From Maribacter polysiphoniae (lineage in GTDB: Bacteria; Bacteroidota; Bacteroidia; Flavobacteriales; Flavobacteriaceae): a DNA stretch of 64,000 nucleotides. The stretch covers positions 2,566-66,565 of the forward strand of contig NZ_QGGQ01000008.1 of the NCBI RefSeq assembly GCF_003148665.1. The letters run 5' to 3'. The notes under the pieces were generated by a model. That model did not search any database. It was not told the origin of the DNA and worked only from the letters and a program-made list of their open reading frames with translations. Shown piece after piece: positions 42,345 through 51,178 of the stretch (position 1 is its first letter; each line of letters begins with the position of its first letter). The translations under genes and the position numbers were made by a program.

Positions 42345-42794
42345 ATGCCTTTGAACATCGTCCTCATTGAACCGGAAATCCCTAACAATACAGGCAACAT
42401 TGGTCGTCTTGCCCTAGCTTCCGGCTCAAACCTACATCTCGTAAAACCCTTTGGCTTTGAAATAAACGATAAGCGTCTCAAACGTGCCGGCCTGGATTAT
42501 TGGCCCCATATCTCCCTATTCATCTATGAAAACATAGCGGACTTTTACGCAAAACACAAGGATAAGAATCTAGTGTATTTTTCGAGCCATGGAAAAAAGG
42601 ACCATTGGTCAATCGACTTTGAAAATGATATGTTTCTTGTATTTGGTAAGGAATCGGTGGGACTACCGGAGACCATTACCCAAAGCAATTCCGACAAACT
42701 CTACAAAATACCGCTCTACAGTCCACACATTCGAAGCCTAAACTTGGCCAATGCCGTAAGCATTGCCGTATATGAGGGTTTGAAACACCTTTAA
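42345..42794 (+). CDS. trmL: tRNA (cytidine/uridine-34 2'-O)-methyltransferase
   Basis: The 149-residue minimal SPOUT methyltransferase has all knot motifs: EPEIPNNTGNIGRLALAS (residues 8-25), FGKESVGLPE and SLNLANAVSIAVYEGLKHL. It methylates the wobble base ribose of tRNA-Leu. Length is normal (about 150). It begins directly after the VF530 gene, so the pair is translationally coupled. The 42795-42948 gap before rpe holds no gene. Confidence 0.94.
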   Translation: MPLNIVLIEPEIPNNTGNIGRLALASGSNLHLVKPFGFEINDKRLKRAGLDYWPHISLFIYENIADFYAKHKDKNLVYFSSHGKKDHWSIDFENDMFLVFGKESVGLPETITQSNSDKLYKIPLYSPHIRSLNLANAVSIAVYEGLKHL

Positions 42795-42948
42795 GATTTC
42801 GATTTTATCAAAATTAGCGCCATTAAATACTTGTCCAATACTTTTGTCAACTGTTTTTTGAAAAATATTCAAACCTGTTTTTTGAAGAAATCCAAGACAT
42901 TAAAAACGATATCAAATCATTACTTTTACATAAAATTCCAGGAATAGC

Positions 42949-43611
42949 ATGACACACAACATTAAAATTGCGCCTTCCCTCCTCGCTGCTGATTTTGGCA
43001 ACTTGCAACGGGATGTTGAAATGGTGAACAATAGCGAAGCCGATTGGCACCATATTGATATTATGGACGGTGTTTTTGTTCCGAATATTTCATACGGAAT
43101 GCCCGTATTAAAAGCCATTCAAAAGCATGCCACAAAACCATTGGACGTGCATTTGATGATTGTTGACCCCGACAGATACATAAAAACCTTTGCCGATCTG
43201 GGGGCAAGTGTTTTAACGGTGCATTACGAAGCCTGTAATCACCTCCACCGCACCATTCAGGCCATAAAGGCCGAAGGGATGATGGCCGGTGTTGCCATAA
43301 ATCCACATACGAACATCAGCCTCTTGGAAGATACGATCAAGGACATTGACCTCGTCTGTATCATGAGTGTAAACCCTGGTTTTGGCGGACAATCATTCAT
43401 CGAGAACACTTATGAGAAAACCAGAACCCTTAAGGCTATGATCCACGGCAAAAGGGCCAAAACCCTGATAGAAATCGACGGAGGGGTCACTTCCAAAAAC
43501 GCCAAGGCCCTGATCAATGCCGGAGCCGATGTTTTGGTCGCTGGTAGTTTTATTTTCAAAAGCGACAACCCAACACAGACCATACACGAATTAAAGGAAA
43601 TTTTAAGCTAA
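42949..43611 (+). CDS. rpe: Ribulose-phosphate 3-epimerase
   Basis: The 220-residue TIM-barrel enzyme interconverts ribulose 5-phosphate and xylulose 5-phosphate. Signatures: IAPSLLAADFGNL, HHIDIMDGVFVPN, DVHLMIVDP, SVNPGFGGQSFI and EIDGGVTSKNAKALINAGADVLVAGS. The metal-binding His and Asp residues are intact. It overlaps the ypdA start by one base (TAATG). Confidence 0.96.
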   Translation: MTHNIKIAPSLLAADFGNLQRDVEMVNNSEADWHHIDIMDGVFVPNISYGMPVLKAIQKHATKPLDVHLMIVDPDRYIKTFADLGASVLTVHYEACNHLHRTIQAIKAEGMMAGVAINPHTNISLLEDTIKDIDLVCIMSVNPGFGGQSFIENTYEKTRTLKAMIHGKRAKTLIEIDGGVTSKNAKALINAGADVLVAGSFIFKSDNPTQTIHELKEILS

Positions 43612-44576
43612 TGGATTATTTTGATGTTGTAATAGTAGGTGGCGGACCTATTGGCATTGCTTGTGGATTGGAAGCACAGAAAAACGGGCTTAGCTATGTG
43701 ATCATAGAAAAGGGACCTATTGTCAATTCCCTTTTTAACTACCCCGTCAATATGCAATTCTTTTCGTCTTCCGATTTATTGGAGATTGACAATATTCCGT
43801 TTATAAGTAACGAAGCCAAGCCCAAAAGAAACGAAGCCCTGGAATATTACCGGAGGATCGTCACCAATAATGCCCTAAAAATAAACCTCTTTGAAACGGT
43901 TGAAAACGTTAAAAAAGTAGATTCCGGATTTGAGGTCCAAACCAACAAGCAAACCTATGGTGCATCATACACCATCATTGCCACAGGTTTCTATGACATT
44001 CCCAATCTACTTGACATTCCTGGGGAGGATTTGGACAAGGTCTCCCATTATTACAAAGACCCCCATTTCTATGCGAGTCAAAAATTGGCGGTCATAGGCG
44101 CAAGTAATTCCGCAATAGATGCCGCATTGGAATGCTATCGAAAAGGGGCGGAAGTCACCTTGATCATTCGCGAGCCCGAGGTTGGCCAACGCGTTAAATA
44201 TTGGGTACGGCCCGATATCATCAACAGGATCGAGGAGGGCAGTATCAAGGCTTATTTCAACTCGAACGTAAAAGAAATCCTTCCCCATACGATATTGGTG
44301 GATACACCCGAAGGTACCATCGAATTGGAAAATGATTTTGTCCTAGCCCTAACAGGTTACCAACCTAATTTTGGTTTTCTTGAAAAATTAGGCGTTCAAC
44401 TTTCTGATGACGGGAAAAGATTGCCGCAATACAATAAGGAGACCATGGAAACCAATGTCGAAGGCCTTTATCTTGCCGGGGTCATCTGTGGCGGTATGGA
44501 AACCCATAAGTGGTTTATCGAAAACTCCCGTATTCATGCCCCGATGATCATGAATTCGATTTTGGCCAAAAAATAA
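43611..44576 (+). CDS. ypdA: YpdA family putative bacillithiol disulfide reductase
   Basis: The 321-residue FAD/NAD(P)H flavoprotein has a Rossmann motif VIVGGGPIG at 7-15 and a second dinucleotide motif, AVIGASNSAIDAALE, near 161. There is no CxxC redox pair as in thioredoxin reductase. This matches YpdA, which reduces oxidised bacillithiol in Firmicutes; bacillithiol use in this organism is inferred from the family only. The start overlaps the rpe stop by one base, implying coupled translation. Confidence 0.88.
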   Translation: MDYFDVVIVGGGPIGIACGLEAQKNGLSYVIIEKGPIVNSLFNYPVNMQFFSSSDLLEIDNIPFISNEAKPKRNEALEYYRRIVTNNALKINLFETVENVKKVDSGFEVQTNKQTYGASYTIIATGFYDIPNLLDIPGEDLDKVSHYYKDPHFYASQKLAVIGASNSAIDAALECYRKGAEVTLIIREPEVGQRVKYWVRPDIINRIEEGSIKAYFNSNVKEILPHTILVDTPEGTIELENDFVLALTGYQPNFGFLEKLGVQLSDDGKRLPQYNKETMETNVEGLYLAGVICGGMETHKWFIENSRIHAPMIMNSILAKK

Positions 44577-45140
44577 AACCAGGATTACTGGATTTTGGGC
44601 GCACTGGAAATCCGGAGTGATTTCCGAAGCCACAACTTATGATGAGGTTGTATGCCATGCTTGTATTGCGTAGGTTAAAACAATCCAAGTTATTACCACT
44701 AGGAATAAAGTTAGTGGCAACAGCATGGGGAGGTACTTCCATCCCTTCCTGGGGTTTGAAAATCCGGTAATTTATGAATTATCCAATCTTTACCTTATAG
44801 CTGCCAGAAGCGGGATAAAAAGAAAGCGTCATCTCCAATATCGCCCATAAAACCTTATTACCAATATACTCCCGAGCAATATCTTGATTAATCCATTTTA
44901 GGATAGAAGTATCCAATCTCTTTCCTTAAACATATGGACTGTCTTTTGACCTATTAATTCAGTAATAGAAACCCTATTTTGACATTACAGCATGGTTAAG
45001 GCAACAGGTGTGTTGGAATAGTGCCGGATTTCAGGATTACTCCGGAAATAAAAAGCAGCATCCAAACCACGAAAAAACTTCCCTGCTCCGTTGCAACGTT
45101 CTTTACAATAACATAAAAGGAAATACAATTATAGAAACGA
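44577..45140. other. Gene-free 564-bp stretch
   Basis: No convincing gene, RNA or mobile-element end is visible between ypdA and the tRNA terminator. A short inverted repeat GGAAATC/GATTTCC (44606-44612 and 44619-44625) could be a weak ypdA terminator, and TCCGGA-type words recur near 44611 and 45056. A 64-codon minus-strand frame at 44548-44742 overlaps ypdA and is not supported. Confidence 0.4.
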
Positions 45141-45175
45141 AAAAAGCAACTAATTGAACTTCAATTAGTTGCTTT
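45141..45175 (-). terminator. Terminator after tRNA-Arg
   Basis: An inverted repeat AAAGCAACTAATTGAA with its complement, with a T-rich end (CTTTTTT) on the minus strand, lies 11 bp past the tRNA 3' end. Confidence 0.88.
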
Positions 45176-45185
45176 CGAATTTAAG

Positions 45186-45259
45186 TGACCCCGGAGGGAT
45201 TCAAACCCCCAACCCTCAGAGCCGAAATCTGATGCGCTATTCAGTTGCGCCACGGAGCC
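45186..45259 (-). tRNA. tRNA-Arg (anticodon TCG)
   Basis: Reading the minus strand: a 7-bp acceptor stem (GGCTCCG with CGGGGTC, two G-U pairs), D arm with GCGC stem, anticodon stem TCAGA/TCTGA around loop TTTCGGC, 5-nt variable loop, T arm with GGGGG/CCCTC and discriminator A. Anticodon UCG reads CGA and related Arg codons. The 3' CCA is not encoded. A near-consensus TATCTTAG on the minus strand at 45290-45297 could be its promoter; otherwise it is read with yqeY. Confidence 0.93.
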
Positions 45260-45289
45260 ATTTATGTAATACACGCTGTTAAGAGCGCG

Positions 45290-45736
45290 CTAAGATAGTT
45301 TATTTTTTACAATAGTAGAAATGGTTTTTCCATCTGCTTGTCCGGCCAATTCCTTTGACACCATCCCCATTACCTTACCCATATCCTTCATACCTTCCGC
45401 GCCAACGGCATCAATGGTCTGCACCACCACTTTCTCAATTTCCTCTTCGGTCAATTGCTCGGGTAAAAATTGTTCTATAACAGCCGCTTGTTCCAATTCC
45501 GGGGCAGCAAGGTCATCCCTACCCTGTTCGGTATAAATAGCCGCACTATCCTTTCTTTGTTTTACCAACTTTTGAACCAATTTGGTTTCATCGGCTTCAG
45601 ATAATTCACCACCTGCCCCACTGGTCTGCGCCAAAAGCAAAGCGGATTTTATCGCCCGCAACGATTCCAAGGCTACAGTATCCTTAGCTTTCATTGCAGT
45701 TTTCATCTTTTCCATTACCTGTTTTTGTAAACTCAT
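45290..45736 (-). CDS. GatB/YqeY domain protein
   Basis: The 148-residue protein is the small YqeY family, resembling the C-terminal tRNA-contacting domain of GatB: MKAKDTVALESLRAIKSALL near residue 15, and EQFLPEQLTEEEIEKVV near 87. Members may act on tRNA amidation or quality control, not proven. The gene has its own promoter inside the tail of the ftsZ terminator and is followed by the tRNA gene. Confidence 0.92.
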   Translation of the reverse strand: MSLQKQVMEKMKTAMKAKDTVALESLRAIKSALLLAQTSGAGGELSEADETKLVQKLVKQRKDSAAIYTEQGRDDLAAPELEQAAVIEQFLPEQLTEEEIEKVVVQTIDAVGAEGMKDMGKVMGMVSKELAGQADGKTISTIVKNKLS

Positions 45737-45757
45737 AACGTATACATTTTGAGCCTA

Positions 45758-45765
45758 CAAAGATA
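45758..45765 (-). promoter_or_regulatory. -7 element of the yqeY promoter
   Basis: On the minus strand TATCTTTG matches the consensus, 21 bp before the ATG at 45736. It abuts the T tract of the ftsZ terminator. Confidence 0.6.
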
Positions 45766-45803
45766 AAAAAATAAACCCGAAAATTGGAGAAGTTTTCGGG
45801 TTT
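45766..45803 (-). terminator. Terminator after ftsZ
   Basis: AAACCCGAAAA (45773-45783) pairs with TTTTCGGGTTT (45793-45803), followed on the minus strand by TATTTTTTTA. It ends the division cluster 23 bp after the ftsZ stop. Confidence 0.9.
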
Positions 45804-45826
45804 AAAGCAGGCTGTCCAACATGTGG

Positions 45827-47737
45827 TTAATCCACGTTATCGTGCAAAAATGAGTTATTGGAACGCAATTGGATGTCTTCATTGCTATCCTCACTCAAAG
45901 TTGTTCTTGAAACTTTCTTCTGAATGGGTTTATCATTCAAACTAACACCTTGACGCTTGTAAGCGGGCTCCTTTTCAATCTCATCGATATTACTCAGATT
46001 GTTTTGGAATTTATAGTTGAAATCCTTTAATTTTCTTCTGCGCTCATCGGCACGTTGTTTTAACAATTCCTCTATTGGACTATCCATAGGGTCTGTTTCC
46101 TCAACCTGCTGTGGAGCGGTTTTTATGGTTCTCTTCTCAAAGATCAACTCATCCTCGATGATTTTAGGCTCGAACTCCTCTGCCTTTGATTTGGCACCCG
46201 TCAATTGATTTTCCAACTCCATATAGTCATCCAGACTATAACGGGTCTCCCCTTCCTTACTGTATTCTAAAACAGGAATGACTTCTACATGGCCATTAAC
46301 ATCCATGTCCTTTACTTCGTCATCCAAATTAAAGGTAATGACGTTCGCATTTTCCTCTTCATTCTTTGTATCGTTCAAGGGCATATCAAAACTAATGGCA
46401 AACTGATCTTCATCCTTTTTGGTTGAAATAACTTCAGGCTCCACTACTTCAATATCATTGATATTATCCTTGGCCTCAAAGATGACAAAATCATCCTCTG
46501 AAACATTTTCCGCGACGACTTCCTCATAGAAGACGTTGAAATTCCTGATATAATTCGTGGTTGGAATCAAATCCAAACCATCGCCTTCCTCAAATTCGAA
46601 TTTCGCTTTCGGTTGTTGGGAAACTTCCTCCTCTTGATCCTCGACCAATTGGTGAACAATGTTCTGAGGTGTCAGATTCTGCACTGCCTTTTGCTCATCT
46701 TCCAACGTATGGATGATTTTTTTAGATTCGGTATTTACAATATCATCCTGTTGATCGATATTAAAACCCGTGGCGATAACAGTAACCGCGATAGCTTCCC
46801 CTAAGGAATCATCCTCACCAACACCCATGATGATGTTCGCGCCGTGACCGGCTTCCCCTTGTATGTGATCATTGATCTCACCAATTTCATCAATGGTAAT
46901 TTCCTGTGCCCCGGAAACGATCAACAGTAAGACATTCTTTGCCCCGGAAATTTTATTGTCATTCAATAAAGGTGAATCCAAAGCCTTCATTATAGCCTCA
47001 TTGGCCCTTGAAGAACCAGAAGCCATGGCAGAACCCATAATTGCCGTACCACTATTTGAAAGCACGGTTTTGGCATCACGTAAATCGATATTTTGTGTAT
47101 AATGGTGGGTGATGACCTCGGCTATACCCCTTGCGGCAGTGGCCAATACTTCATCTGCTTTTGAGAAACCAGCCTTGAAACCTAAATTTCCGTATACTTC
47201 CCTTAATTTATTATTATTGATGACGATGAGCGAGTCAACATTGGCACGTAATTTCTCAATACCCTTCTGGGCTTGATCGCACCTCATTTTACCTTCGAAT
47301 TGGAAAGGCATAGTAACAATACCAACAGTAAGAACATCCATTTCCTTCGCTTGCTTGGCAATTACAGGGGCAGCACCAGTACCTGTTCCCCCGCCCATAC
47401 CTGCGGTAATGAATATCATTTTTGTGGTATTATCCAACATGGATTTAATATCCTCCATGCTCTCTATGGCAGCCTGTTCACCTACTTCGGGATTTGCCCC
47501 TGCACCCAACCCTTCAGTCAGGGATACACCTAGTTGTATTTTATTGGGAACCGGACTATTGTCCAAAGCTTGGGAATCGGTATTGCAGATTACGAAATCC
47601 ACGCCGTTTATTCCGGCCTGGAACATGTGGTTAATGGCATTGCTACCTCCACCGCCAACGCCAATGACCTTAATTACATTGCTTTGGTTCTTGGGTAAAT
47701 CAAAAGCGATACTATCCATTTCAGTGTTCTTGCTCAT
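45827..47737 (-). CDS. ftsZ: Cell division GTPase FtsZ with long C-terminal linker
   Basis: The 636-residue tubulin-like protein forms the Z ring. The GTP-binding GGGTGTG motif is in MGGGTGTGAAPVIAKQ (about residue 113) and the T7 loop lies near residue 220. The GTPase domain ends near 330; an acidic, low-complexity linker of about 280 residues follows, then the C-terminal peptide NNSFLHDNVD, which corresponds to the tip that binds FtsA in other bacteria. Standard FtsZ is 350-400 residues. It is the last gene of the division cluster. Confidence 0.97.
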   Translation of the reverse strand: MSKNTEMDSIAFDLPKNQSNVIKVIGVGGGGSNAINHMFQAGINGVDFVICNTDSQALDNSPVPNKIQLGVSLTEGLGAGANPEVGEQAAIESMEDIKSMLDNTTKMIFITAGMGGGTGTGAAPVIAKQAKEMDVLTVGIVTMPFQFEGKMRCDQAQKGIEKLRANVDSLIVINNNKLREVYGNLGFKAGFSKADEVLATAARGIAEVITHHYTQNIDLRDAKTVLSNSGTAIMGSAMASGSSRANEAIMKALDSPLLNDNKISGAKNVLLLIVSGAQEITIDEIGEINDHIQGEAGHGANIIMGVGEDDSLGEAIAVTVIATGFNIDQQDDIVNTESKKIIHTLEDEQKAVQNLTPQNIVHQLVEDQEEEVSQQPKAKFEFEEGDGLDLIPTTNYIRNFNVFYEEVVAENVSEDDFVIFEAKDNINDIEVVEPEVISTKKDEDQFAISFDMPLNDTKNEEENANVITFNLDDEVKDMDVNGHVEVIPVLEYSKEGETRYSLDDYMELENQLTGAKSKAEEFEPKIIEDELIFEKRTIKTAPQQVEETDPMDSPIEELLKQRADERRRKLKDFNYKFQNNLSNIDEIEKEPAYKRQGVSLNDKPIQKKVSRTTLSEDSNEDIQLRSNNSFLHDNVD

Positions 47738-47786
47738 ACTGTTTATATTACTGGTTTTCTTTATACGTGTTTATAGTTTCTACTCC

Positions 47787-49109
47787 TTATTCGGCATTGT
47801 CCAAGAAATCCTTCAATTTTTCGGACCATTTATCAAATACGGATTTTCGTTCCCTTGTTTGTGTCTTGGCATTGGTGTTACCTTCTTCATGATCGGCCAA
47901 TACCATTTCTTCCTCTTCTTCTGTTTGGTGGGACACCATTATCTTCACATCATTCTTCACAGCATTCATAAGCAATCCTACAGCAGTCGCATATAATGGG
48001 CTAGCCACCTCTTCATCCGTATCCCCGGCCAAGTGTTCATTGGGATACCCTATCCTTGTATCCATACCGGTGATATATTCCACCAATTGTTTAAGGTGTT
48101 TTAATTGACTACCCCCACCTGTGAGGACAATACCGGCAATCAATTTTTTCTTTTGCTCTTCGTGACCATAATTCTTTATCTCAACATACACCTGTTCGAT
48201 AATCTCCACAACCCTGGCGTGAATGATCTTTGAAAGGTTCTTGAGTGTTATTTCCTTGGGTTCACGACCTCTTAATCCAGGAATGGAGACGATCTCGTTG
48301 TCCTTGTTTTCCCCTGGCCATGCCGAACCAAATTTAATTTTCAATAACTCGGCCTGCTTTTCGATGATCGAACAACCTTCTTTAATATCTTCCGTAATTA
48401 CCCCTCCACCAAACGGAATTACCGCTGTATGTCTGATAATCCCATCTTTAAAAATCGCCAAATCGGTAGTACCACCCCCTATATCGATCAAGGCTACACC
48501 GGCTTCTTTTTCTTCCTGACTTAAAACCGCATCGGATGAGGCCAATGGTTCCAAGGTAATCTTACCTAGGTCCAAGCCCGCACTTTTAATACATCTACCT
48601 ACATTCTTTATGGAAGAAACCTGTCCTACAACGACATGGAAATTGGCTTCCAACCGGCCGCCATACATCCCAATCGGTTCTTTGATCTCGGCCTGACCGT
48701 CAACTTTATATTCCTGTGGCAATACATGTATTATTTCCTCCCCGGGAAGCATTACCAATTTATACACCTGATTACAAAGTCTATCCAAGTCATCCTCATT
48801 GATCACCTCCTCAGAATCGGCCCTTGTGATATAGTCGCTATGCTGTAAGCTTCGGATATGCTGACCAGCAATACCGACCACTACGGAACCAATTTTCAAT
48901 CCCGAATTGATCTCAGCCTGTTCAACGGCCTGTTGAATGGATTTTATGGTTTGTGTGATGTTATTGACCACACCCCGGTGTACGCCCAAACTCTTTGACC
49001 TACCGATACCCAGTATTTCAATCTTCCCATATTCGTTTTCCTTACCGATTATGGCAACAATTTTGGTAGTTCCGATATCTAAACCAACTGAATATTTACC
49101 CTGTTCCAT
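47787..49109 (-). CDS. ftsA: Cell division protein FtsA
   Basis: The 440-residue actin-like ATPase tethers FtsZ to the membrane. Signatures: SVGLDIGTTKIVAIIG at residues 7-22, VALIDIGGGTTDLAIF, IVLTGGGSQL and the SHS2 domain (VVGQVSSIKNV region). The C-terminus FDKWSEKLKDFLD is amphipathic and fits a membrane-targeting helix. It lies 49 bp before ftsZ and 7 bp after ftsQ. Confidence 0.96.
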   Translation of the reverse strand: MEQGKYSVGLDIGTTKIVAIIGKENEYGKIEILGIGRSKSLGVHRGVVNNITQTIKSIQQAVEQAEINSGLKIGSVVVGIAGQHIRSLQHSDYITRADSEEVINEDDLDRLCNQVYKLVMLPGEEIIHVLPQEYKVDGQAEIKEPIGMYGGRLEANFHVVVGQVSSIKNVGRCIKSAGLDLGKITLEPLASSDAVLSQEEKEAGVALIDIGGGTTDLAIFKDGIIRHTAVIPFGGGVITEDIKEGCSIIEKQAELLKIKFGSAWPGENKDNEIVSIPGLRGREPKEITLKNLSKIIHARVVEIIEQVYVEIKNYGHEEQKKKLIAGIVLTGGGSQLKHLKQLVEYITGMDTRIGYPNEHLAGDTDEEVASPLYATAVGLLMNAVKNDVKIMVSHQTEEEEEMVLADHEEGNTNAKTQTRERKSVFDKWSEKLKDFLDNAE

Positions 49110-49116
49110 TTCTTAA

Positions 49117-49836
49117 TTATATTTTGGTGCACACTACTTGATTGTTAAACTCCAGACTTACAATGTTATATTGTTCCAAGGTCTCATCCTTGTTCGCCTT
49201 CGTATAAAATGCCTTAAAGTTGTTGAATTTTTCCTCCAGATTATCTACCCCACCCAAGTTCACTACGAACTGCTCCATTCTAAACCTCAATTGATACTTC
49301 TCTTCACTCGCTATATGAATGCCTATTACATTTTTTCTTAAGAAGTCATCCTTATTTATATATTTCAAAATTTCATAAACATCCTCAAGGCTTTTTCCCG
49401 TTACCTTTCCGGTAATAATTGGGACCCTCGCAGAATGACTCGTGGATAATGGCATACGTTTTCCGTCATCATCCAGATAAAACTTCGATTCCCCTTCAAT
49501 TCTTCCGATTGGCTTGCGCTGTACGATTTTCGACGTAAGTCCCCCATTTACAGCAAGATAAACCTGAGCACTTTTTACCATTTCATTGGCCTCAACGACC
49601 TTCTCCATAGTATTCAAATCTAATTTTTCTTTAGACTCATTTACAAGGGGGCCAAATTTTTGTATTAACAATTTATTAACCATGGCCTGAGTGATATAAA
49701 GATTATGGTCACCGACGAATTCAATATTAAAATCATTCACTGTTTTCTGACCACTTCTGTGATTCGAAAATGCGTAAAGCCCAGTGATTACCACCAAAAG
49801 AGCCATCAACTTTATGTAGTTCCAATTAACCCGCAT
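49117..49836 (-). CDS. ftsQ: Cell division protein FtsQ/DivIB
   Basis: The 239-residue single-pass protein has a short cytoplasmic tail, a membrane helix (about 8-25) and a periplasmic POTRA-like domain (FNIEFVGDHNLYITQAMVN) followed by a beta region. It scaffolds divisome proteins. Identification rests on position between murC and ftsA, length and topology, since the sequence is divergent. Its 5' end overlaps murC by 11 bp. Confidence 0.9.
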   Translation of the reverse strand: MRVNWNYIKLMALLVVITGLYAFSNHRSGQKTVNDFNIEFVGDHNLYITQAMVNKLLIQKFGPLVNESKEKLDLNTMEKVVEANEMVKSAQVYLAVNGGLTSKIVQRKPIGRIEGESKFYLDDDGKRMPLSTSHSARVPIITGKVTGKSLEDVYEILKYINKDDFLRKNVIGIHIASEEKYQLRFRMEQFVVNLGGVDNLEEKFNNFKAFYTKANKDETLEQYNIVSLEFNNQVVCTKI

Positions 49837-51178
49837 ATTCCAATTCCTTTTTTATTTTCGAAACTTCCAATCCAATATCCCCTGCCCCCATAGTCACCAA
49901 GACCTCAGGGTTCTGTAATTTTATTTCATCGATAAGTTTTGATTTCTCCACTAGTTTCTTCATGGGGTTATCTATCATATTCAGCAACCATGAGGAAGTG
50001 ACCCCTTCTATAGGCTCTTCCCGTGCCGGATAAATATCCAATAACACAATACTGTTGAATTGTGATAAACTCTTTGCGAAATCATCCGCAAAATCCTTTG
50101 TCCTTGTAAACAGGTGTGGTTGAAAAACAGCCAAAACCTTTTTATTGGGATGCATCTCTGAAATCGCATGATAAACCGCATCTATCTCTGTAGGATGATG
50201 GGCATAATCATCGATGAACACAAAACCATCTTCCTTGATTTTATAAGAGAACCTTCGTTGTACCCCCTTAAATGACTGCAAGGCATCTGCCAAAAGCCTT
50301 GGCGAAGCACCTGTCTCCGTTGCCATGGCAAAAGCAACCAAGCCATTAAGCAGGTTATGTCTTCCTGGTTTATTGAACTTCACCCCTGTCAATGTCAATT
50401 CCGGAGTAACCAAATCAAAAATATATCCCCCCTCCTGAACCCTTGGGTTTCCAATACAATAATCCGAGTCATCGTCGATACCATAGGTAATACCCTGTAA
50501 CGGCAAACCGTTACGTACATAAAGCTTTCCACCGGACTCCAATTTATCGGCAAATTCCCCGAAAGACCTTATTAGTTCGTCATTGCTGCCATAAATATCC
50601 AAGTGATCGGCATCCATTGAGGTAATACAAGCAACATTGGGCTGCAACTGCAAAAACGAACGATCGTATTCATCTGCTTCCACTACGGAATATTCAGTCC
50701 CCTTAAACAGGAAGTTACTATCAAAATCTTCTGAAATACCCCCTAAAAATGCCGTAAATGGCGTCCCTGCCTCATTGAGCAAATGCGCCAAGATACTTGA
50801 AGTGGTCGTTTTACCATGCGTACCGGCAACAGCAAAACAGAACGTATCCCTGGTAATGATACCCAGTACTTCAGACCGCTTTTTCACGGTAAATCCATAC
50901 TGTAGAAAATATTGGTATTCGGTATGACAATCCGGAACGGCGGGTGTATAGACTATCAAGGTGTTACTAGGGTCCATATACCTCCCATCAATGGAAGCAA
51001 CATCATCGTTATAATGAATATGGATCCCCATTTCGGAAAGTGCCTCGGTCAGAGGGGTCTTGGTCTTATCGTACCCTGCAACATGCTTCCCAATGAACAT
51101 AAAATAACGTGCCAGGGCAGACATGCCAATGCCTCCCACCCCAATAAAATAAACGTTATGTATATCCTTTAAAGTCAT
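49826..51178 (-). CDS. murC: UDP-N-acetylmuramate--L-alanine ligase
   Basis: The 450-residue cytosolic Mur ligase adds L-Ala to UDP-MurNAc. N-terminal UMAG-binding motif FIGVGGIGMSALA (11-23), P-loop GTHGKTTTSS (119-128), VVEADEYDRSF, and YAHHPTEI (C-terminal domain) are intact. It lies next to murG and overlaps ftsQ. Confidence 0.97.
   Translation of the reverse strand: MTLKDIHNVYFIGVGGIGMSALARYFMFIGKHVAGYDKTKTPLTEALSEMGIHIHYNDDVASIDGRYMDPSNTLIVYTPAVPDCHTEYQYFLQYGFTVKKRSEVLGIITRDTFCFAVAGTHGKTTTSSILAHLLNEAGTPFTAFLGGISEDFDSNFLFKGTEYSVVEADEYDRSFLQLQPNVACITSMDADHLDIYGSNDELIRSFGEFADKLESGGKLYVRNGLPLQGITYGIDDDSDYCIGNPRVQEGGYIFDLVTPELTLTGVKFNKPGRHNLLNGLVAFAMATETGASPRLLADALQSFKGVQRRFSYKIKEDGFVFIDDYAHHPTEIDAVYHAISEMHPNKKVLAVFQPHLFTRTKDFADDFAKSLSQFNSIVLLDIYPAREEPIEGVTSSWLLNMIDNPMKKLVEKSKLIDEIKLQNPEVLVTMGAGDIGLEVSKIKKELEYAG

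Noticed and set aside
44606-44625. Short inverted repeat as an insertion-sequence end
   Set aside because: A single short inverted repeat with 6-nt loop has no partner at a distance, no target-site duplication and no transposase; it is more likely a small transcript hairpin.
44548-44742. Minus-strand 64-codon frame overlapping the 3' end of ypdA
   Set aside because: No homology recognised, half lies antisense to ypdA, no promoter. A decayed gene fragment cannot be excluded, so the area is reported as an unexplained gap instead.
47355-47996. Plus-strand frame of 213 codons antisense to ftsZ and ftsA
   Set aside because: It is a shadow of two well-identified genes on the other strand; composition is Pro/Val-rich as expected for the antisense of Gly-rich GTPase sequence, and it crosses the ftsA-ftsZ junction.
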